Shown: positions 1-11,840, numbered from the stretch's first letter. The stretch: 64,000 bases of DNA from Labia minor (GCA_963082975.1 OY720344.1:86738107-86802106), one strand, 5' to 3'. Translations and numbers: made by a program. Notes: generated by a model from the sequence alone, not told the origin.

Positions 1-869
1 ATAATTGGATTTATTTTTCTATTGAAATAATTTTAGTAGCCCAATGTTGTTTCATTGTTTCAACACGAGATCAGTATGCAAATAGTGCAAATTTCCTAAT
101 TATAATCTTTTAGATTATGTAAAAAAATTTATTAAATCTGTTTAAAATATGAAATATTTTTTTAATTTGTTTTCTCACATATTCTTACTCTATATACTCA
201 TGCATTCCACTTTATAACGTATTTTTTTTTAAATTAATAATTATAAAAATTTAACACTTCTTTTTATATTTTTATGTAATTAAGTTCAAAAAATTGTTAA
301 TAATAATAATAATAATAATAAATAACGTTATTAAAATGATTGTTAAAAAAGTTTGAATACATATTTTTTATATATATAATAGTTTAAAAAATGTACAAAA
401 CTAAAATTTCGTTTTTAAAATATGTATGTTTCATGTATGGGATGTTCCGCTAATTTTTCGTTAAAATTGATTAACCGAAAATGCTACATTATATCGTTGA
501 TTTAAAAAAAATTATGATTTTTTCAACAACTTTGTGGCAACTTAAATGACTTATTATTTTTTTATTTTATAAAAATTAAAACTCTAAAGTAAAAAAGAAT
601 AAGTAGATATGTGTTATGTGAAAGTTGTGTGAAGCACGCACGAAATAGGATATTTACTTAATTAAAATTATGATTGTCTTTGTAAGATGAGTAGCTTTAT
701 AAAAAATACTTAACATTAAGTTTATAATCTAAATATGTAATCACGACTACCAATTAGAAGTAATTTGATTTAAATATAATATATATATATTATTTAAATT
801 ATCTGTATATCTTTTTATTAATAATATTCATTGCATAATTAAAATATACTTTAATTGAAATTAATGTGA
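1..869. other. AT-rich sequence, no gene seen
   Basis: Low-complexity AT-rich DNA with short TAA and TA runs. No open frame of coding character and no repeat shared with the rest of the window was recognised here. Confidence 0.6.
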
Positions 870-1171
870 CTACTCACAACAGCATTCTGTTAACACAAAA
901 GGGTTACCAAAGAAATCCTGTATGCTAAAGCACATAAACAAATCCCCTACTTGCGCTAACGATTTTTAATTTATACATATATTGGTAATCACGGCCGTAG
1001 CAATCTTTTTTTTATAAGGAGATTAACCTTTAAATTAATTTAATAACTACCTAAATAATTAGGAATCAATTATTACCGGTTTACTAGTTGGGCTAGTTCC
1101 AAAAGCATCATCGGAAAGCTCACTAGAAATGACCTTCTTTCTTGAGGGACCAACGCAAAGTATGCAGAGAT
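870..1171 (-). CDS. Candidate two-exon coding remnant, unknown product
   Basis: On the minus strand an open stretch at 1171-1085 contains the wording VGPSRKKVISSELSDDAFG and ends at a GT donor (GTAAAC). A second open stretch at 955-870 follows an AG and contains GDLFMCFSIQDFFGNPFVL before a stop. The 129-bp gap is a plausible short intron, and the phase (1 nt plus 2 nt) joins without a stop. A pyrimidine-rich run sits upstream of the first AG. I recognise no family. The segments are short, there is no upstream exon or start codon in view, and chance is a serious alternative. A longer frame runs through 1241-1059 but would need a non-ATG start. Confidence 0.2.
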
Positions 1172-1489
1172 CTCGTGTGATATGAACACAAGAACATAGA
1201 ACCAAAGGCATAAAAACAAGAAGGCAAATAAAAATATTCAAATTTCAGTCCCGTGTCACGAGACTGTGTTTGCCTTCTTCGACACTATAGTTTTCCAAAA
1301 TTTTAAAATAATTAAATAGCGGAAGGTCCAATCTTGCTCAAACACATTCCATGGCACATCTATATATTTAATACGATAGTGTCCGTCTGTACGCAAAAAA
1401 CTCCAGAGCCTAAAATACAAGGAGTAGGGTAACCAAATTTTTCTGAGGTGAAGGGTACCTCAAATGAGATGAAAAATAAAAAAGAAATT

Positions 1490-1607
1490 AGAATCTTAGG
1501 TAACTCCTGAGCTGAGCTGCGGGTGTTCCATTTTCCAGAAATCTATATATATAAAGGAGAGTGTTTGTATGTATGTAATTTGTTTGCTTTTTTGCTGTCA
1601 TAGAAAC

Positions 1608-1638
<31 letters not shown>

Positions 1639-1640
1639 AT
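1490..1640 (+). repeat. Fragment of hairpin/microsatellite repeat (family R)
   Basis: The stretch reads TATAAAGGAGAGTGTTTG, then TATG repeats, then TTTGCTGTCATAGAAACA, followed by TA runs. The same words occur in inverse orientation at 10016-10107. A GAGCTGAGCTG hairpin-like word just upstream resembles the hairpin of family F at 10203 and 44488. It is a dispersed non-coding repeat fragment, probably of the Helentron-like kind seen throughout the window. Confidence 0.5.
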
Positions 1641-1799
1641 TAGAACCTCTCTCTCCCTCTATTTAAAATTTTAAAAAATGGAGTATTCTAGCCAAATTAA
1701 GAAATTTAAATTCCTTATGCAACATGGATAGGTAAATGAATTGGACTGGAAGAGGAGACATATGATTAGAGAAATTGGGGAAAAATCAACCGAAATGTA

Positions 1800-2810
1800 A
1801 TTAAACAAAAAAATTCAAGAATTATGATACCGATACGACTTACATACAATTAACATACAAAATGTAGAATTTGAAAAAGTATAAATATTTAAATACTTAA
1901 GATCTCTAATCACGAAAGATAATAATATTCGAGAAGAATTTAAATCGACGTTGTAATTGAGTAACGCCTGTTATTATGCAGTAAAGGGGCTTATCTCATC
2001 AAAGAGGATCAAAATTAAAATATATAAAACAATTATTTTTCATGTTGATCGATGACTAGGGTGACCATATTTCGAAAACACCAAACCGGGACAAACGGCA
2101 TACCTTTTTTTAGAACTAAATTGGAAAAAATTTTGAAAAAAAAATTACGAAATGTCCTAAATATTGAAAAAACAGTAGGGTGTCCCGAAGACATTTTTGG
2201 GACAGAGCACCTAAAGACGGGACGTTTGGTCACCCTATCGATGACTCTGGACGACGAGAGTAGATTTTGAGATTAATATTGTTCGCAGCATTTATAGGCC
2301 AAAAGAAGATGAGGTCACAGGGGGATGGCGGAGATGGCATAACGAGAAATAATGTCCAGATATAGTTAAGGTTATAAAATCGAGAAGGCTGGGATGGGAA
2401 GGGGACGTGGTTGGAATTGGAGAAACTAGAAATTGGGAGAAACCGATTGGGAAACATCCGGTGGAAGACCATGGACCAAGGTGGGTGGACAATGAAGGAA
2501 GGGACAGGGTAGGATTTGGTTGTAGCTCAGGATAGGGACGCTTAGAGAAATGTGGATGCTGCGGCTAAGAACTTTCGAAAACTGTAGAGAGTCAGAGTTA
2601 GATAAATACAATAATAATATATAATTAATTTACTGATTAAATTAAAATATATTTTACAAGAAAACAAATACATTTTTTATACTGATTGAAACAAAATGGA
2701 AACCTTTTACATACAGACTTTCAACCAAATACTATGTATCACTCGGGGGTACAGGGGGCGGAGCCCCCGTCTAGGTGTGAAGAGCGCCGAAGGCGCTCGG
2801 AGCAGCTAGT
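1800..2810 (+). mobile_element. LINE 3' half (RT C-terminus plus 3' tail), interrupted by a MITE
   Basis: Broken frames on the plus strand read FKYLRSLITKDNNIREEF, NACYYAVKGLISSK and IKIKIYKTI, and after the inserted MITE RPKEDEVTGGWRRWHNEK and IKSRRLGWEG, then a RWVDNEGRD tail. This is the C-terminal end of the reverse-transcriptase ORF of a non-LTR retrotransposon very common in insects. Stops and frame changes show it is dead. The 3' tail (about 2690-2810) ends in two GC-rich triloop hairpins and GCTAGT, without a poly(A) run. The same tail is found at 7621-7700 and 41104-41180. The clade (RTE-like or another) is not settled from sequence alone. Confidence 0.85.
2057..2237. mobile_element. 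hAT-type MITE, 181 bp, inside the LINE
   Basis: The ends are TAGGGTGACCA and TGGTCACCCTA, exact inverted repeats. The flanks carry an exact 8-bp duplication, TCGATGAC, at 2049-2056 and 2238-2245. An 8-bp target duplication with such a TIR is the hallmark of hAT elements. It encodes no transposase. Both strands show short open frames that are only products of its palindromic build. The AT-rich core (AGAACTAAATTGGAAAAAAT) is nearly the same as the core of the otherwise different MITE at 14940-15189. Confidence 0.9.
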
Positions 2811-3910
2811 TTTATTTTATTGAGCTTATGAGAATATAATAAAATAATTCTATTGTCATGAGTCATGAGTATATTTCCGATCACGCTATTTTTAAAATAA
2901 ATTATTTCATTTTTATCAATTAAACTAGTTTAATAACTAAATGTATTAATTTGTAAGCTTTATTTTAACATTTCCTGTCTTATTAATTTTATAATATTAT
3001 ATTGTTATTTTTATTTTAATTAATAAAATAAATATTTTGAGATTATAGGCTTACTACTTAATAGTATTTATATAAAGAGCAAAATGTTTATTTATGTTGA
3101 TTTTAGATTAAAATACATTCAAATCTCATCATTATTATAACTGTAATTATATGAAAAAAAGTCATATAATTTTTATATTATATGCTTTATATTATATTAT
3201 TATAATTTTTGATTTATTAAAATTCCATAAAATCATAATCAATATTCAACTAGATTTATTTATAATTTATTCAATATTTTTCTAATATAATTTATTTAAG
3301 TATATTGGATATTACAATTTGTTTTTCACCAATTGCTCAGAGAACATTATATGAAATAATAATAATAATAATTTCAAATAATATAAAATTTTATTTTATT
3401 CAATTTATTTTAAAAATTATCTCTCATTATTAAATGTCATCCGATGTTATGCTTTTATATTTTAAAAAAGTTTATATATATATACTTATTTATTTATTTT
3501 AATTTATTTATATTTTCAAAAAATAAAACATTTATATAACTAATATTTAAAAAAAATTTTATCAAAAATTTCTATTTCATCCTTGGAATATCTTTTTTAA
3601 TTGAAACATTACAAAGGTGTTTGTAGAAATTTTTTTAAATATATGATATATATGTATATAAATTTCACAGAAACCTAATATATATAATATATAACAATAA
3701 ATAATAATTAAAAATAAAACTATAAAAAATGCTTCACAAATAAATAGTACATGGTTCACCGAGCCACCGTTCAAATAATTTAAAAGAATATAAAATAGTC
3801 ATAAACCATATACGTACACCTTAAACATATGTATTATTGCTCTTAAAGCCAGAAAAGTATGGTCTGTTGATATAACATAATATATATTTCGTAATTTGAT
3901 TTAATATAAT
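2811..3910. other. AT-rich spacer
   Basis: Simple AT-rich sequence with TAA and TA runs. The minus-strand frame at 3774-3577 is a hydrophobic string of I, Y, F and L codons typical of AT-rich chance frames. Nothing else was recognised. Confidence 0.6.
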
Positions 3911-3914
3911 ATAT

Positions 3915-4190
3915 TTTTCATTTACGGAAGTGATGTCTGACGAAGTTGATGACGTCATTTAAATTTCCTCTTTTAAATTAAGAAAAAACTAATAAACGTT
4001 CGGAAACAATTTCAAATAATTTAAATGTATGTATTAATGAAATAAAAACAGATATGGATATAACATAAATATTTTTAATTTTATTTTATTTATAATATAT
4101 TTTGTATAGGCGCTGTCTGACGAAGATGATGACGTAATTTAAATTTCTTATTTTAAATTAAGAAAAAAGTAATGAAGATGATTTTTTCCT
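3915..4190. repeat. Family A fragment, internally duplicated
   Basis: A segment containing GTCTGACGAAG, TGATGACGT and AATTAAGAAAAAA occurs twice, about 175 bp apart (about 3933 and 4108). It is joined by the AACAGATATGGATATAACAT and TTATTTTATTTATAATATAT words of the family A interior (compare 9310-9470 and 19900-20060). It is a truncated, tandemly duplicated piece of that element. Confidence 0.6.
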
Positions 4191-4199
4191 CTTAAAAAT

Positions 4200-5100
4200 A
4201 CTCTCTTGGAAATGGCGTCAAATTGGGCGCCTTAACGCAACTTCTCTCATAATATATACTGGTATATATACCTTTTAATTATTATTACTAGATTTTAAAT
4301 TATTAAAAATAATGATTAGAGCATTCACAAATAAAATAAAAGTGCAGAAGCACTAGAATAATAAATAAAATTTGTGCCTGTATAACAGGTAGGTCCCATA
4401 ATTGAGTATATTCTTTTATGAAGATTACGTGTCTATTCCTACCTATCCATACACGATCGATAATGTATTCCAAAATATTATAACGAAAAATCCCAGAATT
4501 ATATAGAAATATATATTATAAATGTATATCTTTGTTTCTAATAATCAATCAAATATAATATATATTGATTAATTTTTTTTTTAATTTTAATTCATTTGAT
4601 TGATAATTTTGAAGATATTTTTAAATTTAGTAAAAATAAGATATTTATTATTTGTCATTTTATACGAATATTATGTTAATAACATTAATAATAATAATTT
4701 AAAAATAAATAATAATGTTTTCTAAACCCTTTTTGATTCATTATGAGTTTTGGATTTGGCTACTTATTGACACTTCTTGGTTTATTACTTTATTTAAGAA
4801 AAAAATTGAAATAATTTTTCTATTAATTGAGATCTAAACAGTTAGATTAATTCCTAATTCCAAAAACTACCTAAAAGTGAATTTCATAAAAATTCTCTTC
4901 GTAATGTTCACGCTTCGAAATAAACATAACTAAGAAACTATAATCTTTTGTAGCGTATTAAGATTAGGTATAGATTAGAATGATATAATAATTACAGATT
5001 TAAATCATTTTAATTTTTAATATTTTCCCCCCTTTTATTATTATTATTATTAGATTTTGTTATAAGTTTTGTATATCTAATTTACAATAAAGAAACAAAA
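4200..5100. other. AT-rich spacer
   Basis: AT-rich sequence with no recognised repeat, TIR or coding signal apart from short AT microsatellites. Confidence 0.55.
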
Positions 5101-5109
5101 ATGGTTGTT

Positions 5110-5480
5110 GTGTTTTGTTTCTCTGCAGTAAAAGCAGTCTCTGGTTTTCTCTGTTTCGCCCCTTCACCGTTTAAATTTTTGAAAATCTCAATCTGGCCTT
5201 TAAGGTTTATTGCATTCTTCACCGGTTACTTCTCGTAACCTCACTTAAGCGAATTCTTTCATTCCTCCCCCCTCCCTCTCCACCTCTTTCCTTCTGCCCG
5301 CCTCCTCCTTCTCTTTAGTTCTTCGCATTTTCCTCTTTTTTCGTCCATTTTAGTTTTCCAATTTTTTTTAAGCCCTGGGCTTCTATCGACAATAGGATGT
5401 CAATCGGATGCTGCCGAGACGACACAGACGTCTACACGAGATTGGTTTTTGAGTTGATGTAAAATTTGTGACGCTATCTA
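5110..5480. other. Complex, pyrimidine-rich island of unknown role
   Basis: This stretch is unlike its AT-rich surroundings. A long C/T-rich run on the plus strand (about 5265-5345) is followed by a GC-richer segment with GATGCTGCCGAGACGACACA. No open frame, TIR or tRNA-like box was found. It could be a first exon or promoter of a host gene, or an old repeat. The sequence alone does not decide. Confidence 0.3.
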
Positions 5481-5699
5481 TAAGGGTGTCAGAGGGTTGG
5501 TTGAATGAATGGAAAGCCTATATATAATACCCAATGCAGAAATGGATGTATTTCTAAAGTAGAATGAAGAATTCTCGAGATCGATTCTATCAATTTTTTT
5601 TTCTATAATTCTAATTAAATAATGAAAACAAGTTATTATTCCATAAATAAATTAAATATCTTTATAATCTAGTAGATTTAAATTATTTTCTAGATATAA

Positions 5700-5835
5700 C
5701 TTTAAATTAGATAGATAATATTTATAAAGATAAATCGATCTGTATTGGTTTCAGCCTCGAGAAAAATCAACTTATTAGTATTTTCTTAATTTAAAATAGT
5801 AAATCCGAATGACGTCATTGTAAGTATCCATATTT
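5700..5835 (+). repeat. Family A-like fragment
   Basis: It contains the words TGTATTGGTTT and AGAAAAATCAAC, then a TTAATTTAAAAT stretch and GACGTCATT. These match the second half of family A (9260-9330, 42905-42980) and the fragment at 30265-30390. Confidence 0.6.
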
Positions 5836-6330
5836 TCCTCTTGTCATTCTTTTTTAATTGATATTGTATTAATATTTTTTTTATATTTAAAATATTTTAA
5901 ATTTTTTTATTTAATTTCCAAATAAAATTAAAAATATTTATTTTAATAATATTTTAGAATCAAATTACGAGATATATTTATTAATCTCTCACCAAAAAAA
6001 ATCTAAATGTTATCTTATTTGTCTTCCAAACTTTGTAAGTATAAAATATCTTTCTGTGTTGCTAAACATTATTAACATATATTATTTATGATATTTTAAA
6101 AACAATTTCATCCTTTAACTGAACCCGGCGAAGTGTGTTAAGAACGTTTAGAAATTCTTCGAGAGCAATCAAAACAGCATTAAAACATTTAAGAGAAGTA
6201 TAATTCCATTGTTTCTGATATATTTTTTTGATTTGTGTTCCTTTAAAATATTTTAAATTTTTTCATATACTTTGTCCTTTATTTTTTATAAATTATTAAT
6301 TAATATTTATAAATTAGTTATTATTTAGGT

Positions 6331-7414
6331 TATATCCGCTTGATACATCTAACAACGGCTTGTAAGACCTAAATAATTAAAAAAACCTTTGTTCCTGAAA
6401 AATCGAAAATGGGATGAAATGGAATGGGATGAATCCTTAATATCTTTGCTCGTAAGGCTAAAAAGAAGGATTAATATAAAAATACGATAGATACCTCTTC
6501 ACTTCTATCGCACTTTGAAAAGTGGGTGGACTGTATAAAAAGGTCTTTTTAAGATATTAAAGATTCTTGATGGATTAAAGATCGCTAAATAAAAACTTTA
6601 ATCAAATTTTACAATATTTTAATTAAAATCAATTTAGCATAATAATAAAAGATTAATTATATTTAGGATCACCTAAATATATATAACAACTTAAATCTAA
6701 AATTTAATATAATTCAAAGGGGAGAATAAGTGCACTTATCTGTTTGACCACGGGGATTGGGAAAGGGAATTCGCCGTCTCGCGCCTTGATCGACCTGCTG
6801 AAAATTGATTGCCAATTGATCCAGATATCAATTGGCTTTGGAAACCCTTCGAGTTTCCAACGGATTAGCTGGACCCTAACGGATTTAACGTGGCAGAAAT
6901 GGTACTTCTCAGGAACTAATGGGTTTGCCCTCTGGGAACAAACTCGGAAGCACAGGGCCGGCAGCTGAATTCTCTGTAGCATCGTCGACGATCCCAAATT
7001 GCACCTCGTTCAAGTTGTAAATTTGAACGGGCCAAATTCGAGTGAAGTCAACAGGCGGCGGCGGAGGGGCCGAAAGACGGTAGGCCAAGAGGCAAGGGCG
7101 GCAAAATAGCAACAATCAGGCAGAAACAACAAGAAGGCTCTCCAGAGCGTTCGGTCCGCTTTTTTATGGAGATATGTAAGGGTGGGGCATGTCACTCATT
7201 GGGGTGGTAAGGGAGGGATGTGGTCAAACTTATTAATTTATTTAAATTAAAGTAAAAGGCTTAAAATTATAATTATTAATAACTTAAATATATTAAAATA
7301 AATTATATAATTAGCTAACATTAACATTTATAATTACTTAATTTAATTAATATATAAACATAGTCAGAGGGCGGTAATTTAAATTAATTTGAATTTAGGC
7401 TCCATGCGGAACCA
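6331..7414 (+). mobile_element. Solo LTR, family J (copy J2), fossil
   Basis: A repeat of about 1,084 bp is flanked by an exact 5-bp duplication, TAGGT (6326-6330 and 7415-7419). It ends in GGAACCA and aligns end to end with the copy at 15996-16803, which begins TGTAACC. The two share the GTGCACTTATCTG segment, a GC-richer central block, CAGAGGG and the CCATGCGGAACCA end. The TG...CA ends, the 5-bp duplication and the lack of any internal region indicate a solo LTR of a Gypsy- or BEL-like element. It is an old, non-coding fossil. The open frames within 6704-7195 are chance frames in its GC-richer core. Confidence 0.7.
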
Positions 7415-7620
7415 TAGGTATATTATTTTTTAGATTTTTTTTTTATAAAAATATTTGAAATGTTTTAATCTGTTTTGTCGTTTAATTTTTTCTTAATTCT
7501 TATAAATGTTTATTATTTTATATATATTTTTTTTTTTATCTATTTTCGTTTTTATTTTTTATTAAATTACCTTTTTATATATATTTATTGTTCTTATATT
7601 AATTAATTTTTATATTATTA

Positions 7621-8650
7621 ACTAGCTGCTCAGAGCTCCTTCGTCGCTCTTCACATCTAGACGGGGGCTCCGCCCCCTGTACCCCCGAGTGGTACATAGT
7701 ATTTGGTTGAAAGTAGTAAAAGGTTTTCATCCATTTTGTTTCAATCAATGTATAACATAAAACATTCATTTCTTATTGTGTGATTATTTAAAATATATTT
7801 TAATTTAATCAGTAAATTAATTATATATATTTTTATTGAATATGTTATATCTATCTACTCGAAAGTTCTTGGCAGCTACAACCACATTTCTCCAAGTGTC
7901 CTTCTCCTGAGCCTCTGTTCCATCTTTCTTACGTCATTCCCTGGTGTCCTCATCTTTGGCCCATAAATGCTGGGAAGAATCCTATTCTCAAATACTCTGA
8001 ATCCTCTCATCTCCTAAGATCATAGACCATGTCTCACACCCATATAATACAACAGACAAAATAATTGTTTTATATATTTTAATTTTCATTCCCTTAAATA
8101 ATTTTTTTGATGAGATAAGCCTCTTTACTGCATGATAACAGGCGTTTCCCGATTGCAACTTCGATTTAAATTCTTCTCAAATATTATTATCCTTCGTGAT
8201 TACATTCAATTTTTCTACATATTCAAATTCTACATTTTGTATGTTAATACTGCTCCTGTTTGTTTCTAAATATATTTATTTATCATTATTAATTTCAAAC
8301 CTCATCTCTTTTCCTACCTCGATTAATTTTTCCTCGCTATCTGTAATTGCAATTGCCGAATCTCCTATTATATTTAAGTCGTCTGGGTCACCTAATATTT
8401 TACAATTGATTTCCGCATCTCACTCTTTCTTTACTACCTTCAAGATAAATTTTAAGATCAAAATTTGAAAAAGTTTATCCGGATCTATTGAGTCATGCGT
8501 AGGTTTTACTAAAGTCTACAAATAATTAGTGAACAGAGATATTGAATTCGCGGTTTTTTAATATCTGTCATAATGAAAATATCTTAATTAATGTTGATCG
8601 ATTTGGCATGAACCCGCAATGATATCGTCTAATATTTCCTCCGCCTATAG
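7621..8650 (-). mobile_element. LINE 3' half (RT domain to 3' tail)
   Basis: Read on the minus strand, this begins with RT words CGFMPNRSTLIKIFSL and FVDFSKTYA (8640-8500). A catalytic-box relative, DPDDLNIIGDS, follows near 8390, then the tail region and the GC-rich 3' end at 7700-7621. The complementary plus-strand frame at 8196-8468 is only its shadow. Stops and frame breaks are frequent, so it is inactive. It shares its tail hairpin with the copies at 2690-2810 and 41104-41180. Confidence 0.85.
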
Positions 8651-8904
8651 TTATAAGTATTGTATATGTTATAATAGAGTATAATATTTCTTGATCATTT
8701 CATTTCGATATTTTAATTTTTATTGATTTTTATTGAATATTTTGAGAAAATGCAAAGTTAGAGACTTGAGACAATTTATAAAAATTAACGGTATAAAAGT
8801 ATTGATAAAACTAAAGATAAATTAACAATATATACATTCATTAATAGTATTAATTTAAATTAATGGATTTATTTGATTTTTTATTATTAAGTTCATTTAT
8901 TAAT

Positions 8905-9530
8905 TTTTACCGACCGACGATAGTAAGGGAGGTATTGTTTTCACACCAAATTTCACATGTGGAGATTTTTACATATCTCCACGAATCATGCATTTTCTTA
9001 ACAGAAAAAAGTATTTTTAGCATGATGTCTGTCCGTCCGTCCGTCCGTATAGATGTGTACAGCCTGAACGGCTGAACGGATTTTGATGAAATTTGGTATA
9101 TTTACTTAATGCATCAGTGGGATGAATTGATCAACTTTTGGTGCAAATCCGGAAATCGGAAGTGGTAGTATTAGCGATCGACGATAATAAGGGAAGGGTT
9201 ATTTTCACACAAAATTTCACATGAGGAGATTTTTTTATATATCACCACGAATCATGCACTTTGTATTGGTTTTATCCTCGGGAAAATCATATTTATTAGT
9301 TTTTTCTTGATTTAAAATTATATGACGTCATCCAGCCATTCATGACGTCACAGCCTCGTCTTGCATATATATTATAAATAAAATAAAATTAAAAATATTT
9401 ATGTTATATTCATATCTGTTTTTTATTACATTAATAGATATATTAAAATTATTTGAAATTGTTTCTGTAGCTGGAAATTAATTTATTTCAAACCGTCGGT
9501 CGGTTCGGACCTGGCCACAGGTCAACTTAT
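8905..9530 (+). mobile_element. Helentron-like non-autonomous element, family A (copy A1)
   Basis: The left end carries ACCGACCGACG (8909-8919). Its exact reverse complement CGTCGGTCGGT lies at 9494-9504, and a perfect stem-loop GACCTGGCCACAGGTC follows at 9508-9523. The interior has TATTGTTTTCACACC, an ATGTCTGTCCG block with CCGT repeats (about 9024-9050), then GATTTTGATGAAATTTGG. This layout (matched subterminal repeats, hairpin outside the right one, simple repeat in the middle) is that of Helentron-associated elements such as INE-1. No protein is encoded. The plus-strand frame at 8863-9075 is a by-product. Confidence 0.75.
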
Positions 9531-9559
9531 TTTAGATCATAGTTAATTCCCTCCCTTAA

Positions 9560-9745
9560 AATAAAAGAAGTATTCAAATATAGAAAGAATAAATACAAAA
9601 TAATTTATGTTAAATATGATTTAAATATTTTATTATATTAATTAAAATGAGAACTTTTATAATAAATTATTTAATTGAAATGATATTTGAATATTAGAAT
9701 TTAAAATAAAAAGTTAAATATTATAATAATTCTTTGATTGCTAGT
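9560..9745 (+). repeat. Dispersed AT-rich repeat, family Q
   Basis: Words AGAAAGAATAAATA, GTTAAATATGAT, AATGAGAACTTTTA and GAATTTAAAATAAAAAG recur in the same order at 46610-46790, over about 185 bp. A looser match lies at 55840-55990. Its nature is unknown. Confidence 0.5.
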
Positions 9746-10015
9746 TATATACATTGTGTAAAATGAGTCCGCCAGTCAGTGGGCCACGCCTGGCTCTTGA
9801 ATGAACAACACGGAGAACTATATAAACTTTAAAAAATTAAATTCTGCGGTTATTGATTAGAATTAGATATTAATAAAATCTATAGCTTATGTTACCATAG
9901 AGATATATAAGAATATTGTGATGTAATTTCATAGAAATCGTTTCTTATTTTTTGATGTTCATAATTCTAAATTACCGGTAAAGTGTCGGTTAAGTAGGAA
10001 ATTTCTTTTTTGTTT

Positions 10016-10044
10016 GTTTCTATGACAGCAAAAAAGTAAACAAA

Positions 10045-10075
<31 letters not shown>

Positions 10076-10250
10076 CATACAAACAGTCTCCTTTATATAT
10101 ATATAGATATATTATTTAAAATATTAATTTTTTTAATTATTGTTAATATTTATTTTATTAATTAGTTATTATACTTTTTAATTTTTTTTTTCTCTAAAAT
10201 ATTTTTTAAAGGGTCGAGCGACAGCTCAGGTGTTCCAGGTACTTTAACAT
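10016..10250 (-). repeat. Family R/F repeat with ATAC tetranucleotide array and hairpin end
   Basis: TTTCTATGACAGCAAAAAAG is followed by about eight ACAT units and AAACAGTCTCCTTTATAT, the reverse complement of 1550-1610. Downstream, GTCGAGCGACAGCTC (10213-10227) forms a GAGC/GCTC hairpin and is followed by GTGTTCCAGGTACT, matching the F end at 44488-44515. Confidence 0.5.
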
Positions 10251-10359
10251 TAACTCTGACATATGAATTATATTTTTATTAGCACAGATCCTAGCTCATT
10301 TTAGCCATTTATTTTTATTACATAAATTATTACATTAAATATTAAATTATAATTTTGTG

Positions 10360-10435
10360 AACTTGGCGAGGTTTGGACCTTCTTCCGCAAATTCAGTTCA
10401 ACCTTTTATCACTAGTCTCCGCTCTTGATCAAATC
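10360..10435 (-). repeat. tRNA-derived SINE head (family S1)
   Basis: On the minus strand AGAGCGGAGACTAGTGAT resembles a Pol III A box, and AGGTCCAAACCTC, about 30 bp further on, resembles a B box. A related head occurs at 13475-13595. It is too diverged to fold as a tRNA gene. No 3' body was delimited. Confidence 0.4.
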
Positions 10436-10639
10436 TTTCTCTTAAAATATAACACAATGTAATATATAAAATTCTCAAATACTTGTTTTTACTTATGAGT
10501 TATTAACAAGAACAAATTCTAAATTGTAAATAATCATTTTTTTCTACACAATTAATTAAAAATAATCGTTTCTGTGTGAATCTATCTCACATATCAATTA
10601 GTTTAAATAATTATTAATCAATGAAGTATTTTTATCATG

Positions 10640-11840
10640 TTCTACTTTGTGTACTACTATATTTAGTAGTTCATTTTACCTCAATTAAATTAAATATTTT
10701 CAATGACAACTATATTTTAGAGTCTCTTTTCATGTAAATTTTCTCTGAACATGAAAATGAATTCAATTAATGATTCATGCCCATTGAGTAACATGTTGGA
10801 ACCTATAATAAATAAACATCAAAATTTTATCAGCTTTGCGAACCAGTTGTTTAAAACTAATATTTACAATATCGATAGCGAATGCAAAAGTTGAACTGAA
10901 TAGTTACCATGTTATTTAATAATTTATAAATTGTTAATTCCATATATTTTTATATAATCAACAATAAGTTCTATTTTTCAACTCTTTTTTACATTATTTT
11001 TCATCTTTAAAGTTTTAAATTATCATCAACATTTCCAGTAAAATTTATTACTTGCAATTTCTATCCTGTCTATCTGTTTTATTGAATATAAGAAGATAAT
11101 AAATAATTCTTCTTTCTGTAATGACTTTCATTAAGTATAACTTTATGTAAATTATTTTCAAATTACTTAAAAACATATAATTTCCAAGTATATTCTATCA
11201 TAAATAAAACACTAGATTAAGTATATACGATTATACTAACTTCATTATATGATTATTTTAATATCTAGATATGGCTAAAGTTTATTTGAACCATTATTTT
11301 AATTATAAAACTGAATGTATAGATAAGTAGTCGGATTATTGTAGTTAATGCAGGTTAGGTTTTATTAGTATAGTTTTATTTGAAATTGGTTAGAATGATA
11401 AGTATTTTTTTAATTTGTTGCAAATTTATATTTAATAAAATTGTAAATAAATATGACTTCTAGCCTAAGAATACTTCACATTTCAAGAATAGAATGATAT
11501 TTAAAGAATAGAAATAAATTATTATAATTTGGAAATTAATGAATGGATTGAAACTTGTTATATTGAATTTCAATTTTTTAATCAATACCTATTTACAAAT
11601 TTTACAATATTTCATATGAGATTATAAAGATTATTTGAAAAATTTTAAAATTATACAAAGAATTCAAACATTAAGTTTATCATATAAGGATAGTTAATTA
11701 ATTAATTAAATTAATTAATTGACTTATCTAGATTGTAATAAGACGTTTTACGGATTAGACCATTAGAAAACTAATGTTTTTATGTGGCAGAAGAAGGAAA
11801 CATGGACTTGTTTTATTTGAATGTGTAGTTTTAGGTATAT
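10640..11840. other. AT-rich spacer
   Basis: AT-rich sequence with a TTAATTAATTAAT run near 11697-11720. No coding or mobile-element signal was recognised. Confidence 0.55.

Noticed and set aside
6704-7195. Cluster of overlapping frames on both strands as a possible gene
   Set aside because: They lie in the GC-richer core of a solo LTR present in a second copy at 16 kb, where different frames are open.
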